Shown here piece by piece: positions 1 through 8,159 of a stretch of 11,395 bases of DNA (position 1 is its first letter; every line of letters begins with the position of its first letter). This DNA comes from Larix sibirica (lineage: Eukaryota > Streptophyta > Pinopsida > Pinales > Pinaceae). The position numbers were made by a program, and so were the translations under genes. Below the pieces are notes generated by a model. The model did not search any database, was not told where the DNA came from, and saw only the letters and a program-made list of their open reading frames with translations. The DNA lies in NCBI GenBank assembly GCA_004151065.3, contig NWUY0300006526.1, positions 140,414-151,808 on the forward strand. Reading direction: 5' to 3'.

Positions 1-46
1 TTTTTATTGCTCTACGATCCTGTTTTTTCTAACACATCCAACATTA

Positions 47-208
47 ACAAGCATATTTTACCATTTCACTTACTTTCCTTGTCATCCTTGTGGCCAACTG
101 GACTAACCACAACTTGACATGCTTACTTCTCTCAAGCGCAAAACTTCAACAATCTTAGGATGAATATAACTATGACTGGATTCTGGGTATATTTAAATAG
201 AAATAGAC
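47..208 (-). pseudogene. Ruined aspartic protease core at the gag-pol junction
   Basis: After the zinc knuckle and a linker ending HQADHEL, the reading frame shifts near 208. It then shows SISI, a stop, IYPESSHSYIHPKIVE. In plant gypsy elements this spot carries the protease active site (ILIDSGASHSYI or similar). Here the catalytic Asp is Tyr and the following Ser-Gly-Ala is Pro-Glu-Ser, while the downstream SHSYI is kept. Near 130 a second frameshift leads into RSKHVKLWLVQLATRM, the usual continuation of the protease region. Function is lost. The assignment rests on the order gag, knuckle, this motif and on the retained SHSYI. Confidence 0.65.
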
Positions 209-359
209 TACATTACAATCTTAACTCCAACTTCAATTCATGGTCTGCTTGATGATCATCCAAAGTTGTGTATATTCTAGGGTTTGACTTAGCCATGTCC
301 TCCATAGTCACAGCTCCTTCAATGTTATGGATTCGTCAATATCGTTCCTTCTGGTGAGG

Positions 360-398
360 GAAAACATATAGTGTATGATTCTATCCACATCCCCAACA
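360..398 (-). other. Degraded gag zinc knuckle
   Basis: On the minus strand the frame reads CWGCG, a TAG stop, then NHTLYVFPH. Spacing is C-x2-C-x3-H-x4-(F), the short knuckle form found in many plant gypsy gag proteins. The last cysteine position is occupied by Phe and the third spacer codon is a stop. It would have bound element RNA. It is part of the gag pseudogene listed here. Confidence 0.75.
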
Positions 399-1558
399 TT
401 GCATTGGTTCTCTAGGCCTTCATGTAGCTTGCATAGTGCATTGGAATCTGCCTTGCGTCGGATGCTCTTGTCTAACATTTATTTGTGGGATCCTATAGGG
501 TACAGATCTGAACTCTTTCTTCCTTTGATCAAACCTTCCCTTGGGATTTCCTCTTACTTCTTGATGTTCCTTAGCTCTGCCCTTGTATTGCTCATAGCAA
601 TGCATAGCCTTTTGAATAGCATCATCCAAGGTCTTGGACTCCATGAACTCAATCCTATCTCTATAATTATGGGGTATCCCACTTAAGAATCTTTAAATAT
701 TTTCCTTCTCATTTCTAAGATAATCCACATACCTTAGCATCTCTAGGAATTTTTTCACATATTCCTCCATGGTCATTTTTCCTAGCTTTAGCTCATGAAA
801 CTCTTTTCTCTTACTATCATAGTATCTTTCAAAAATATAATTCTATTTGAAATAATTTTCAAACTTCTTCCTCTCAATCCTTCTTTCTTTTAGGCCTTTC
901 ACTTATCGGAGGTTCTCCCACCAAATCGAATCTCTTCCATTCATATTAAATATTGTAATCTTGGCCTTCTCATTTCCTAAGAACTCACATATTCTGAAAT
1001 AATTTTTCATTCTAAGAAGCCATGCTTCAACCTCTTGTCCCGAATTGATTTCTCCATCGAATGTAGGTAGCTTTACCTTCCTAAATTCCCCAGAGGAACC
1101 CTCCTTACAAGGCCTCCTCCTCGTAGATATTTGGGCCAAATGTGCTAAACCATCTGACGAGCTCATTTATATACTCAATCTGTTGCTCGAGGTTCCTGAT
1201 GGAGAAATGCTCATTCTCCTTCTGCGTGCACTTTTTTCTTGGCATCACAATATTCCTATAAAGTGACTAATCATACTCTTCCCATCCTTACCACCATGGT
1301 TGTAATTCGGTCCCAATGTGTATTTCTACCGAAGGTCTATCAGGCTCTATAGTATGGCGGCAATAATATGACGTTTCTCTTCTTGTGCCTTATTCATCCT
1401 TTCATTGAAACTCCTCCTAGTTTCATCCATGTCCAGAGGTGTGATTTGTGCCCTCCTCTATTGGATTTTGTTTTTGCATTCCCACCTTGCACATATTCTC
1501 CCATCGCATCTTCTTCATGATAAAAGGGATCTTGTGCATCATCCATGATGAACATTTA

Positions 1559-1746
1559 GCTAGTTAACCTTTTGATTCTTCTACTTGCTACCTTCCTTCC
1601 TTTTCTATACTAGTCTCACTGTTGCTACTAATTCCGTAGAAAAAGGAAATTTCATTAGATTAACACATTAATAAATCTCAATATTTTCTCTAATATTACT
1701 GTGTTGGTTCCTTCCTTGAAATCAAAGTCCTAGTGTTGAAACCACT
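1559..1746 (-). other. Leader between primer binding site and gag
   Basis: About 190 bp on the minus strand between the primer binding site and the first plausible gag ATG. No long frame crosses it. It would have held the packaging signal of the element RNA, by analogy with other LTR elements; no specific motif is seen. Confidence 0.45.
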
Positions 1747-1758
1747 ACTCTGATATCA
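1747..1758 (-). other. Primer binding site, initiator tRNA-Met type
   Basis: The minus strand reads TGATATCAGAGT three bases after the LTR end. The standard plant site, complementary to the 3' end of initiator tRNA-Met, is TGGTATCAGAGC, so 10 of 12 bases match and both differences are G to A or C to T. This site primes minus-strand DNA synthesis during reverse transcription and fixes the element's orientation and the LTR edge. Confidence 0.8.
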
Positions 1759-1964
1759 CTCTGTCACATCCCAGGTGGCCTTAGTGGCCTATCATGATCA
1801 CAGGAGATCATTCTCCTTTCTTATACTTATTATACCAATACTTACCATGTCTAAACTGAGTTATTATGCTATGCAATAGTCTATTCCCCATACTCTTAAC
1901 TCATTGCGTGACACAATGCACACATCATACTTTAGTCTAACGCACTTTCGTGTTTTTCAATTTC

Positions 1965-1970
1965 TTTATT
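1965..1970 (-). promoter_or_regulatory. Possible LTR polyadenylation signal
   Basis: AATAAA on the minus strand, about 155 bp downstream of the TATA candidate and 200 bp before the LTR end. This is the place expected for the signal that ends R. The motif is common by chance, so support comes only from the spacing. Confidence 0.3.
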
Positions 1971-2122
1971 GCACAGTTATATTGTGCATGCTAAATCATA
2001 CCACTACGTGATCCACTTTTCTACTATCTTCAACCACTGCACATCTACCACCATGCAGTATAACCACCATATGGCAACTTAGCTTTCAATGCTAGTTCAT
2101 TAGCTACCTACAGAGTTAGCAC

Positions 2123-2128
2123 TATATA
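2123..2128 (-). promoter_or_regulatory. Possible LTR TATA box
   Basis: TATATA followed by G on the minus strand, about 360 bp before the LTR end. Transcription would start near 2,095 and run through R and U5 into gag. This is inferred from position and motif only; AT-rich DNA gives such motifs by chance. Confidence 0.35.
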
Positions 2129-2540
2129 CGTAATGGGATTTCATATACATAAAATCATCTATATGTAAGCAATTCCCATTCATAGTCATTATATGAAGCA
2201 TGCATATCATCATTTATTTAGGGCAACCTTCATACAATGGAAACGAATAACAACAATAAAACATCACATAACACTTATCTTGAGTGAAGCTTATCCAAGC
2301 AACTAACTATGCAAGAGAAACGTTCCACCCAACCGTAGGCAGTCTGTCTAGCATATACTCTTTATGATAATAGGCCACCCCTGCACTGGGAATGATTAAC
2401 TTAAGGAAATGGGAACTATCCATAGCTCGCTCACATTCAAATAAGCACAAGGCCACAGCCAATCCATCCTCTGTTGGGTTGATAGTATTTTCCAGGTACT
2501 AAAGGGAAAATTTTAACTAGTGACTCACCACAGAGTTACA

Positions 2541-2638
2541 GGCACCTCACGCAGACTCTTAGGGATCACAACAAAACTAGTAGGACAAACACACAGATGT
2601 GGTTTACCTTCAAAACCATAGACGCCTCATGTAGACTC
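2541..2638. repeat. Diverged direct repeat inside the LTR, 80-bp period
   Basis: The 18-base block at 2541-2558 (GGCACCTCACGCAGACTC) recurs exactly 80 bp later at 2621-2638 (GACGCCTCATGTAGACTC). They match at 14 of 18 positions and all four differences are transitions. Downstream sequence also aligns loosely (GGATCACAAC versus GGTCCACAAT). Such tandem blocks are common in U3 regions. A third weaker candidate starts near 2713. Confidence 0.45.
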
Positions 2639-3390
2639 GGCTAGCTTGGGGTCCACAATACCTACCCCACACAACACCAAGAAGGTACCCCTTCACTACT
2701 CAATGGTCCCTTAGGTGTCACCTTCGTCCAGGTGCTATACCAGTGTGTGCGTAGAAATACCACCCAAACCTTGGATCGTCTTCCTACAAGTTATGTTCTT
2801 CCAAGGCTTACAAATATTAGTTGCACACAACCAATGGTAAAGGGGATTTACTTCTTATCTCAATATAATATACCACTCTACTATACAGGTCCACAGGCAG
2901 CTATACTCAGGATACCTTCAACAACAGTGAACCAGGACTTGCAGGAGTGAAACTTAGGATTCACGACACATCATTATTCTTCTAGTTCAGCTTAGACCAC
3001 TTCCAGGAATAGACTATGTCTCATAGGTCTTCAACACAACTCGGAATGCTCAGGCTCAAGATAATCAACTGGGTAGATCGATACCACTCAAATTCCTAGA
3101 ACACCAAAGGAATGGATAACATTTGTTCTCTTCAACTCACAGTTATGACCACAAACCAAAGCTTAGATCCACTCTCCACTCTGTCACTAGTAAGGTTTGG
3201 ATTCCTCTCAGGAAAAGGTGGACTCTTTCTCCTCCGATCAGAATGGATAGATTGGTCGACGAATGGAAGAATGAATAATTATCATAATGACTTACTCTTA
3301 AGACTGGGAAATATAGATACACACATGAAGGACCAAGTTACTTGACCATGTAACAAATTAACTAATTGACTGACTCACTGAAACGAAACT

Positions 3391-3428
3391 ATGCCATCCC
3401 GAACTAACAGGTAAATTAAGGATGGCAT
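3391..3428. repeat. Perfect 9-bp inverted repeat (hairpin), 20-base loop
   Basis: ATGCCATCC at 3391-3399 pairs exactly with GGATGGCAT at 3420-3428. It lies in the outer part of the supposed LTR. It may be a chance or structural palindrome; no function is implied. Confidence 0.4.
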
Positions 3429-3978
3429 CAATTCGACTGGTTGTTTACCCAATTAGAAACTTCCATCCCAGTTCTGCAGGGCTACTGACACAAGGAAATG
3501 ACACTACTTTGTCTCAAGGAAATCAGACCCACAGCTTCCTTTCTCCAAGACAATAACTGTCTCAACTACCTTCATCTTGGAACACTAAATGTTTGGGTGC
3601 ATCAATCAACTTAACATCTGATGGCTCATCAATCCTCTCTAGGACACTTGGCTCTCATCTATAGACTTCATACGTCCCTCCCTAACCATAGGATAATCAT
3701 GCCTCTTGATCTTGTTTCGTTGCACAGTCAACTATGGATTTCTTTATTATTATCATTCACATGTACATCACATTACAATATTACTACGCTTGACCAGCAC
3801 ATGGTTCTCTAACCACATTATTGTTGATACATACACATACATACTCGAGGAATCCATGGGAGGGCCTTTACCTTAAGCTCCTGACCATCCTTACAATAAT
3901 CAATGATATTACATAATTTACATCAATTATATTACATCATTTCCATTCATAAATTTCATTCTCAAATAACACCTCATT

Positions 3979-4465
3979 CTACAAATTATGCTTGGGAAGA
4001 TCACTAAAGAAACAACCAATAAACTTGGTATGAGGTTCCATCATAATGGTATGGTCATGAGGGATAGGGGCGTGATGGATTTTCCCAATACAAGTTTGAA
4101 AAGGGCCCTCATCAAAAGGAAAAACAAGATAAATCTACTTCTTTGAGGGAAAATCATGAAAAAGAGTCATCGGAGCCAAATTCATCCATGAAATCTTGCT
4201 TAGGAAATGAACTAGATTGAGGGATACCATTTGAATTCTTAATTTCTTGGAGTTTGGGAATGATCATCTAACAGAAACAGGAAAAAAAATAAAAATAAAT
4301 AAATAAATAAATAATAAAATAAAGCAATCTACTCCCATTTTTCTTGCAATTATTAATCAAGGAAAGTATCTTAGAATTCAAGAATGAATCACAAGTATTA
4401 CGTTCATGATGCTCATAATAGAAATCACACAATGGAAAGGTTAATGAAGGGTTGAAACTAAGCGT
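3979..4465 (-). pseudogene. Unidentified broken reading frame interrupted by a microsatellite
   Basis: On the minus strand one frame is open from 4465 to 4271. It reads CDFYYEHHERNTCDSFLNSK and continues through a Lys/Asn-rich part into the AAAT tract, where it becomes artificial Phe/Tyr/Ile runs. After a TAG (4268-4270) the same frame continues from an ATG at 4267 (MIIPKLQEIKNSNG..., then an acidic FMDEFGSDDSFS) to a TGA at 4154-4156. Near 4,103 a one-base shift leads to a third segment (EGPFQTCIGKIHHAPIPHDH ... CFFSDLPKHNL) ending at a TAG, 3979-3981. The composition (His, Cys, Asp clusters) looks like real protein, unlike shadow frames nearby. I do not recognise the family. It abuts the outer end of the LTR and could be a fragment of a second mobile element that the gypsy element landed in or beside. 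Confidence 0.4.
4282..4323. repeat. AAAT/A-rich microsatellite
   Basis: An A run followed by about five AAAT units and AATAAAAT variants. It sits in frame inside the 3979-4465 broken reading frame, so it probably expanded after that sequence stopped coding or lay in a former intron. Confidence 0.9.
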
Positions 4466-4975
4466 TCAACTCCTTAATATTTCCTTAAAGAGGTTGAAAA
4501 ATGATCCTAGCCCAGGATGGATTTATTAGGAAAATAATTGAACTATTGTGTAGCATCCTTTCACAATGTGTGAGGGGATATTTATACCATAATAGAAGGA
4601 TCAAATATTCCCTTCAAGAGACAATACCCCATGAAGACTTTGATATTCTCATTTGGATATTTGTGAGGAAATCCCCAAATTGAGAAAGTTCATCAACACC
4701 AAAATCTCAAACTATGATAAGGTAAACCTATGGTACCACAAGGTATAACAATAACCCACCAAACATTTGTCATGATTGGAAAAAATAGAATGATTGCATG
4801 AGGTAAAGCTCATGGCTGCAATATAATTACCTTTAGGAGAAAAAAGTTATGATTCTTTGGGATAGATAGGAAACATTTTAAGCAACCAAGCACTTCATCC
4901 CTAGTATGGTCACCATTTATGTTGATTCCCAGAATGGAATCTGAGAAAAACACTCAAAAGTTCCATTGTAGGGGT
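4466..4975 (-). other. Coding-like but unresolved stretch, no gene called
   Basis: Short minus-strand frames of 35 to 60 codons overlap here, for example one containing VLGCLKCFLSIPKNHN near 4,880-4,840 and one containing MSFTSCNHSIFSNHDKCLVG near 4,810-4,755. Stops break all of them. A plus-strand frame at 4501-4683 has no recognisable motif. This may be an upstream extension of the broken frame at 3979-4465, but frames cannot be joined with confidence. Confidence 0.2.
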
Positions 4976-4978
4976 CTC

Positions 4979-4997
4979 AAGGGGGGAAAAGTGGGGA
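4979..4997 (+). other. Polypurine run, possible orphan polypurine tract
   Basis: AAGGGGGGAAAAGTGGGGA on the plus strand, followed directly by TGG. In LTR elements a polypurine tract like this lies just before the TG of the 3' LTR. No matching coding region, primer binding site or second LTR copy was found for a plus-strand element, so it may be chance. Confidence 0.2.
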
Positions 4998-4999
4998 TG

Positions 5000-6250
5000 G
5001 AAACCCAGGATCTACTTAAAACTCTAAACTTGCTAACTATTGGTTTGGATTTAGTAGTTAAATAAGCCAGTGGATTATTTTTCCTTGAGTGTACTAATCC
5101 TCTAATTATGTGTGGATAAATTCTAAATGTTCCTTATGTTAGTCACTATGTTTTCTTAAATGTATGATTAGAGTATGAGCCTAGTCCTCAAATACCCTTA
5201 CAAATTAAATTTTACTTCATAAAACTAACTATTAAGTGTAAGCAAATTTTATATCATATGTCAATTGGTTAAAATAATAACCACAACATGGATAATATAT
5301 GTTAAACAATGCAAGAAAATGTAAAATCAGATTGTAGACACATAGTACAATTGCAAGATAAATACTAAGTGCATAAAGAATCTTGAGTCAAAATCTAAAA
5401 TATTTAAAATTATATAATTAGCCATTAACATCAGAAATCCATTAATATAAAATAGATAATTAAAATTATTAAGCATAGCATGCATATATAAATCAATTAC
5501 ATAAATAATGAAAATTAAAAGGAGCTTGCAAGCTTAAACAAAAAAATGTGAAGGAAATAAAATACATAGAGACAAATGAGTGCAAATATACCTAAGAAAT
5601 ATTTATTCATAAATGAAGTTTTATTTATAGCCAATAGTAACCCAAATAGTTCCAACAATCAACATGGATTCTAGTAAACAAGATGTTTACAATACCATAC
5701 GATGTTCACACCAATTTAAAGTCGAGTGGGATGAAGCCTCATACAGCATAGATCATTTACTAAACATGCACTTAGATTGTCTAAAGGGTAATATCTACAT
5801 TTATATAAATGTTAGTCATATATACATTTTCAAAGGAATACATTCATGAATCAAACAAATAGAATTTACCACCACGGGGAAGCAATTTTTTTTTCACCAT
5901 AATGTGGAACCTTATATTGTATCCTACTTGCAATTTCCAATAATATTAGGCTCTTGAAGATAGAGAGAGTGAAGTTAGATAGGATGAAAATAGCAAAGAA
6001 AAAAAACTATATATACTTTCTCTTTAGCATCTATTGATCAATTCTTTATCCTCCTCTTTTATAGAAGTTTAAGTGGCGATAGTCAATTTATATGCCTAAA
6101 TCCTATTTCATTTTGTCATCAATCAAGAGTTCGTGAAATTGTGAAGTTCATACATAGTATGTGCAAAATTAGTTCCTTTATTAACTCTCATAACCCTATA
6201 TTAAATACTCTTCAAACCATTATATTCAAAATCAAGGCTAATTCATGTCC
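5000..6250. other. AT-rich gene-free stretch
   Basis: The stretch is A-rich on the plus strand with frequent stops in all frames. The longest frame, 61 codons at 5664-5849 on the plus strand, ends in Ile/Tyr/His-rich low-complexity sequence and has no motif. A minus-strand TATAAATA occurs near 5,625. I see no RNA gene and no clear terminal inverted repeats. Confidence 0.6.
5956..6015 (-). promoter_or_regulatory. Possible plant core promoter (TATA plus pyrimidine patch)
   Basis: The minus strand has TATATATA at 6008-6015 followed about 35-50 bp downstream by CTTCACTCTCTCTATCTTC (5956-5974), which resembles the pyrimidine patch of plant core promoters. A start would fall near 5,980. No convincing ORF follows to the left, so this may be a relic or a chance pairing. 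Confidence 0.2.
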
Positions 6251-6633
6251 AAGAAATGAAAAGACTTATCAAACTGCCAATCAAAGAAACACCTATGAAT
6301 ACAGATTCACATGATTTTGAACTATGATCTGCTATGATTTCAAAGGTAGAAACTCAAGTCATAGTCATATGTTCGATGAACACTTCTTGGAATAAATACT
6401 TTGATTAATCAATCTGACTGTACTTCAAAAAATAAGTTCTCTATTTCAAGAAATGAAAATACTTATAAAATTGTCCATGTAGTTGATTTATATAGAGGTA
6501 ATTGTCCTTGAATTGTTATATACTATGATTACGAAGGTAGAATATTGCAATCATATGTTTAATGAACATTTCCTTTGACAAATACTATTTTATTAGTTTG
6601 ATTACAATCCAAAAGATAACTGCTCTATTTATA
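6251..6633. repeat. Diverged tandem repeat, two units of about 190 bp
   Basis: Unit 1 runs 6251-6447 and unit 2 from 6448 to about 6633. Both start AAGAAATGAAAA(G/T)ACTTAT. Inside, CTATGATTTCAAAGGTAGAA aligns with CTATGATTACGAAGGTAGAA, and TCATATGTTCGATGAACA with TCATATGTTTAATGAACA. Both then have AAATACT, a run of TTCAAAA/TCCAAAA and end in CTCTATTT. Unit 2 carries several small deletions. The sequence before 6251 (from about 6,210, AAATACTCTTCAAACC...ATTCAAAATCAA) may be the tail of an older partial unit. No coding frame crosses the units. Origin is unknown; a local duplication in noncoding DNA is simplest. Confidence 0.7.
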
Positions 6634-6784
6634 AATGCAAAATAAAATCAAGAACTGGTTACCATGGGAAATAATCCATAAATGGAACACTCATAACAAG
6701 AAATGTGAACACTAATGACTAATTCAAACAACTATTTAAAAATAGGAAAATGAAAACTAAAAAATAGATGCAATAGTATACCCA
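6634..6784. other. AT-rich stretch without recognisable content
   Basis: Nothing but short frames and A-rich sequence. AAGAAATGTGAAC near 6,699 weakly recalls the start of the tandem unit upstream. Confidence 0.5.
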
Positions 6785-6838
6785 AAGCAGGGGGCTCTTC
6801 CTTCCTTGGGAATACACTGCTAAATGTGTTACAGGCCT
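6785..6838 (-). CDS. Candidate small exon downstream of the 7258 ATG
   Basis: On the minus strand a pyrimidine-rich stretch ends CTATCATCCCTCTAG at 6839, a good splice acceptor. It is followed by about 54 bp that are much more GC-rich than the surroundings, and then by GGTATACT, a possible donor. Two of the three frames are open across it. One fits the phase left by the candidate donor near 7,120. No homology is recognised; the call rests on splice-like signals and composition alone. Confidence 0.2.
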
Positions 6839-6930
6839 AGAGGGATGATAGAAAACCAAGATTCAAATGAGCATCATCTTTACATTAAAACTGAAGGTCA
6901 CAAGTGCAGATTACAAGCATGATCCCTCTA
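6838..6930. repeat. Short inverted repeat, 9 bp with 75-bp spacer
   Basis: TAGAGGGAT at 6838-6846 pairs perfectly with ATCCCTCTA at 6922-6930. No flanking duplication was identified, so a small transposon is not supported. Confidence 0.35.
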
Positions 6931-6994
6931 CTAAATTCCACTACTCTCACTCCCACTCATTTATGATGCACCTCATAATTATAATATAGATTTT

Positions 6995-7258
6995 TTAAAC
7001 AAATTTTGTTATTCTTATGATACCAAATCCCAAATCTCTACGACTTGAGACATTTGATATATTCCAATTAAAGTTATATATGAGAATAGACACAAATAGA
7101 TTATACAAAACCCAGTACCCTTGCACTGCTTCATGTGATGTTGTTGTTATTGACAAGGATTTCACCTTAATCGCACCATGTCTTGCCAACGATTTTATGA
7201 CATGAAGTGAATGAATCACTTTCTCTGCAAATTTTGCAGTTTCCTCTATCATGGCCAT
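6995..7258 (-). CDS. Hypothetical 87-codon ORF or first exon of a gene fragment
   Basis: The ATG at 7258 lies in the context ACAACAATGGCC, which matches the favoured plant start (A/C-rich, then ATGGC), with in-frame stops just upstream. The first 45 or so residues look like real protein: an amphipathic, charged helix (MIEETAKFAEKVIHSLHVIK) followed by LARHGAIKVKSLSITTTSHE. After about codon 47 the frame turns into Ile/Phe/Asn/Tyr-rich sequence, as expected if translation reads into an intron. A donor candidate (AAGG|GTACTG) lies near 7,120. With an acceptor at 6839 this would give an intron of about 285 bp. I do not recognise the protein. It may be a captured or truncated gene piece; no full gene is visible. 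Confidence 0.3.
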   Translation of the reverse strand: MAMIEETAKFAEKVIHSLHVIKSLARHGAIKVKSLSITTTSHEAVQGYWVLYNLFVSILIYNFNWNISNVSSRRDLGFGIIRITKFV

Positions 7259-8159
7259 TGTTGTCTATCTTCAAAATTTGGAGTTTTCCTTTATGTTGAA
7301 TTTTAGTTTGACTACCTTCTAATGTTGATCATGTTTGATCTTCTAGACATCTAGTAGGTGTTGAAGCATACCCTATATGTCTAAAGTGACCTCCATGTTT
7401 CATATCATAAGTTGGCCTTGTGCAACCATGAGAACCATCGATGAGTCTACAAGTTCCTAGAATTCTTGTATCATGCAACTATTAGTAATTTTAAGAATGA
7501 CTTCCAGCATTACCTAGGCTATAAAATAATAGGAAATCATTATCAATAGAAACATTTTTACCTTAAATCCTCCAAGGTAGACATGTCATGCTTATATCAT
7601 GGAAACAAGGGAAAACGATGGTTATTCTGGTCAAAATGATGACGATTAAGCTAGACAAAAAAAGGTGAGTCCACAGTCAAAAATGTGCCAAAATGGGTAA
7701 CCAACATACCCCCACACCGAGGATGTTGCATGACCCTATGAAATTGATTTAGGAGTCTTCTAGAAACCCAATATGAATTCTATTCCAATTGTATGAGGTA
7801 TGTCCAAATTATGTGTCTTAATAGTGACCCAAACATCTATCAACCTGTACCCATGTTGATCTTTCTTCAAACTCATTCTAGTGTTGAGTGGGCTTGTAAA
7901 TTTTTTAAGTACACCAAAGCAATGGAAAATGAAACTTTAGACCAATAGAGGTGAGTTCTTGTCAATGTTTTTTTAAACATGGGATAACCACGAGGTATCT
8001 ATGTTGCAAGGCATGTGTCACCATTTGCCACCCTTCATGGGAAGATGATAAAGCATCTATGGAATATGTATCCTTGACTTCCTCAAAATCCTAGATAGCT
8101 AACCCCTGATTTTCTCTCATCATCTTCACTCTACTAAGATCAAACAAAAAATCCTAATG
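7259..8159 (-). pseudogene. Decayed coding-like stretch, perhaps a continuation of the 8160-10440 pseudogene
   Basis: Short minus-strand segments look protein-like but are split by stops and shifts: DFEEVKDTYSIDALSSSHEG in a frame starting near 8,095, CLGHY and HTSYNWNRIHIGFLEDS near 7,830-7,755, and in another frame HPRCGGMLVTHFGTFLTVDS near 7,725-7,665. Which frame was once coding is unclear from one copy. The left part (about 7,259-7,560) shows nothing. The stretch lies directly downstream of the larger pseudogene on the same strand, which is the main reason to connect them. Confidence 0.3.

Larger units (their letters stand above)
1..1555 (-). pseudogene. gag: Broken gag (with start of pol) of a Ty3/gypsy-type retrotransposon
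   Basis: Gag makes the particle that packages element RNA. The first plausible ATG is at 1555 (MFIMDDAQDP...); another at 1245 opens a short Lys/Glu-rich segment in a different frame. From about 1,166 down to about 208 one frame carries the recognisable protein: a basic linker, KLPTFDGE, then a Retrotrans_gag core (EAWLLRMKNYF at about 1,030-998; IWWENLR just before 903; EEYVKKFLEMLRYV near 740; RFLSGIP near 680), a basic Gln/Arg-rich stretch and a zinc knuckle. That frame is broken by stops at 903-905, 843-845, 693-695, 420-422, 381-383 and 336-338, and the N-terminal 400 bp needs at least two frame changes. Many stops lie at codons one transition from Gln, Arg or Trp, as expected from cytosine deamination. 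The copy is dead. It runs off the left edge, so the rest of pol is not visible. Confidence 0.85.
1762..3850 (-). mobile_element. Probable 5' LTR of a Ty3/gypsy-type retrotransposon; outer edge uncertain
   Basis: The inner edge is well supported. On the minus strand the LTR ends GGGATGTGACA at 1762, with the usual terminal CA, and three bases later an initiator-Met-type primer binding site begins, followed by a leader and gag. Inside, a minus-strand TATATA lies at 2123-2128 and an AATAAA at 1965-1970, fitting a U3-R-U5 order with R between about 2,095 and 1,940. The outer edge is not seen: I found no matching TG terminus or target-site duplication. I place it near 3,850 because the C-rich, G-poor plus strand changes there to A-rich sequence. 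An LTR of about 2 kb is long, so part of the right half could be an older insertion or unrelated DNA. Only one LTR is in the window. Confidence 0.55.

Noticed and set aside
375-1266. Plus-strand ORFs at 375-686 and 1045-1266
   Set aside because: They lie antisense to the recognisable gag frame and have no motif; they are shadows of it.
2732-3812. Plus-strand ORFs of 63-77 codons inside the LTR (2732-2950, 3112-3345, 3621-3812)
   Set aside because: They are short, without motifs or good start context, in sequence that is probably LTR. A low stop density is expected from the C-rich composition.
4501-4683. 60-codon plus-strand ORF with ILIWIFV
   Set aside because: Its composition is ordinary for AT-rich DNA, and the minus strand in the same place looks at least as coding-like.
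6838-6930. Small transposon bounded by TAGAGGGAT inverted repeats
   Set aside because: The arms are only nine bases long and no target-site duplication was found.
7017-7205. 62-codon plus-strand ORF
   Set aside because: It is antisense to the minus ORF that has a strong start context, and shows no motif of its own.
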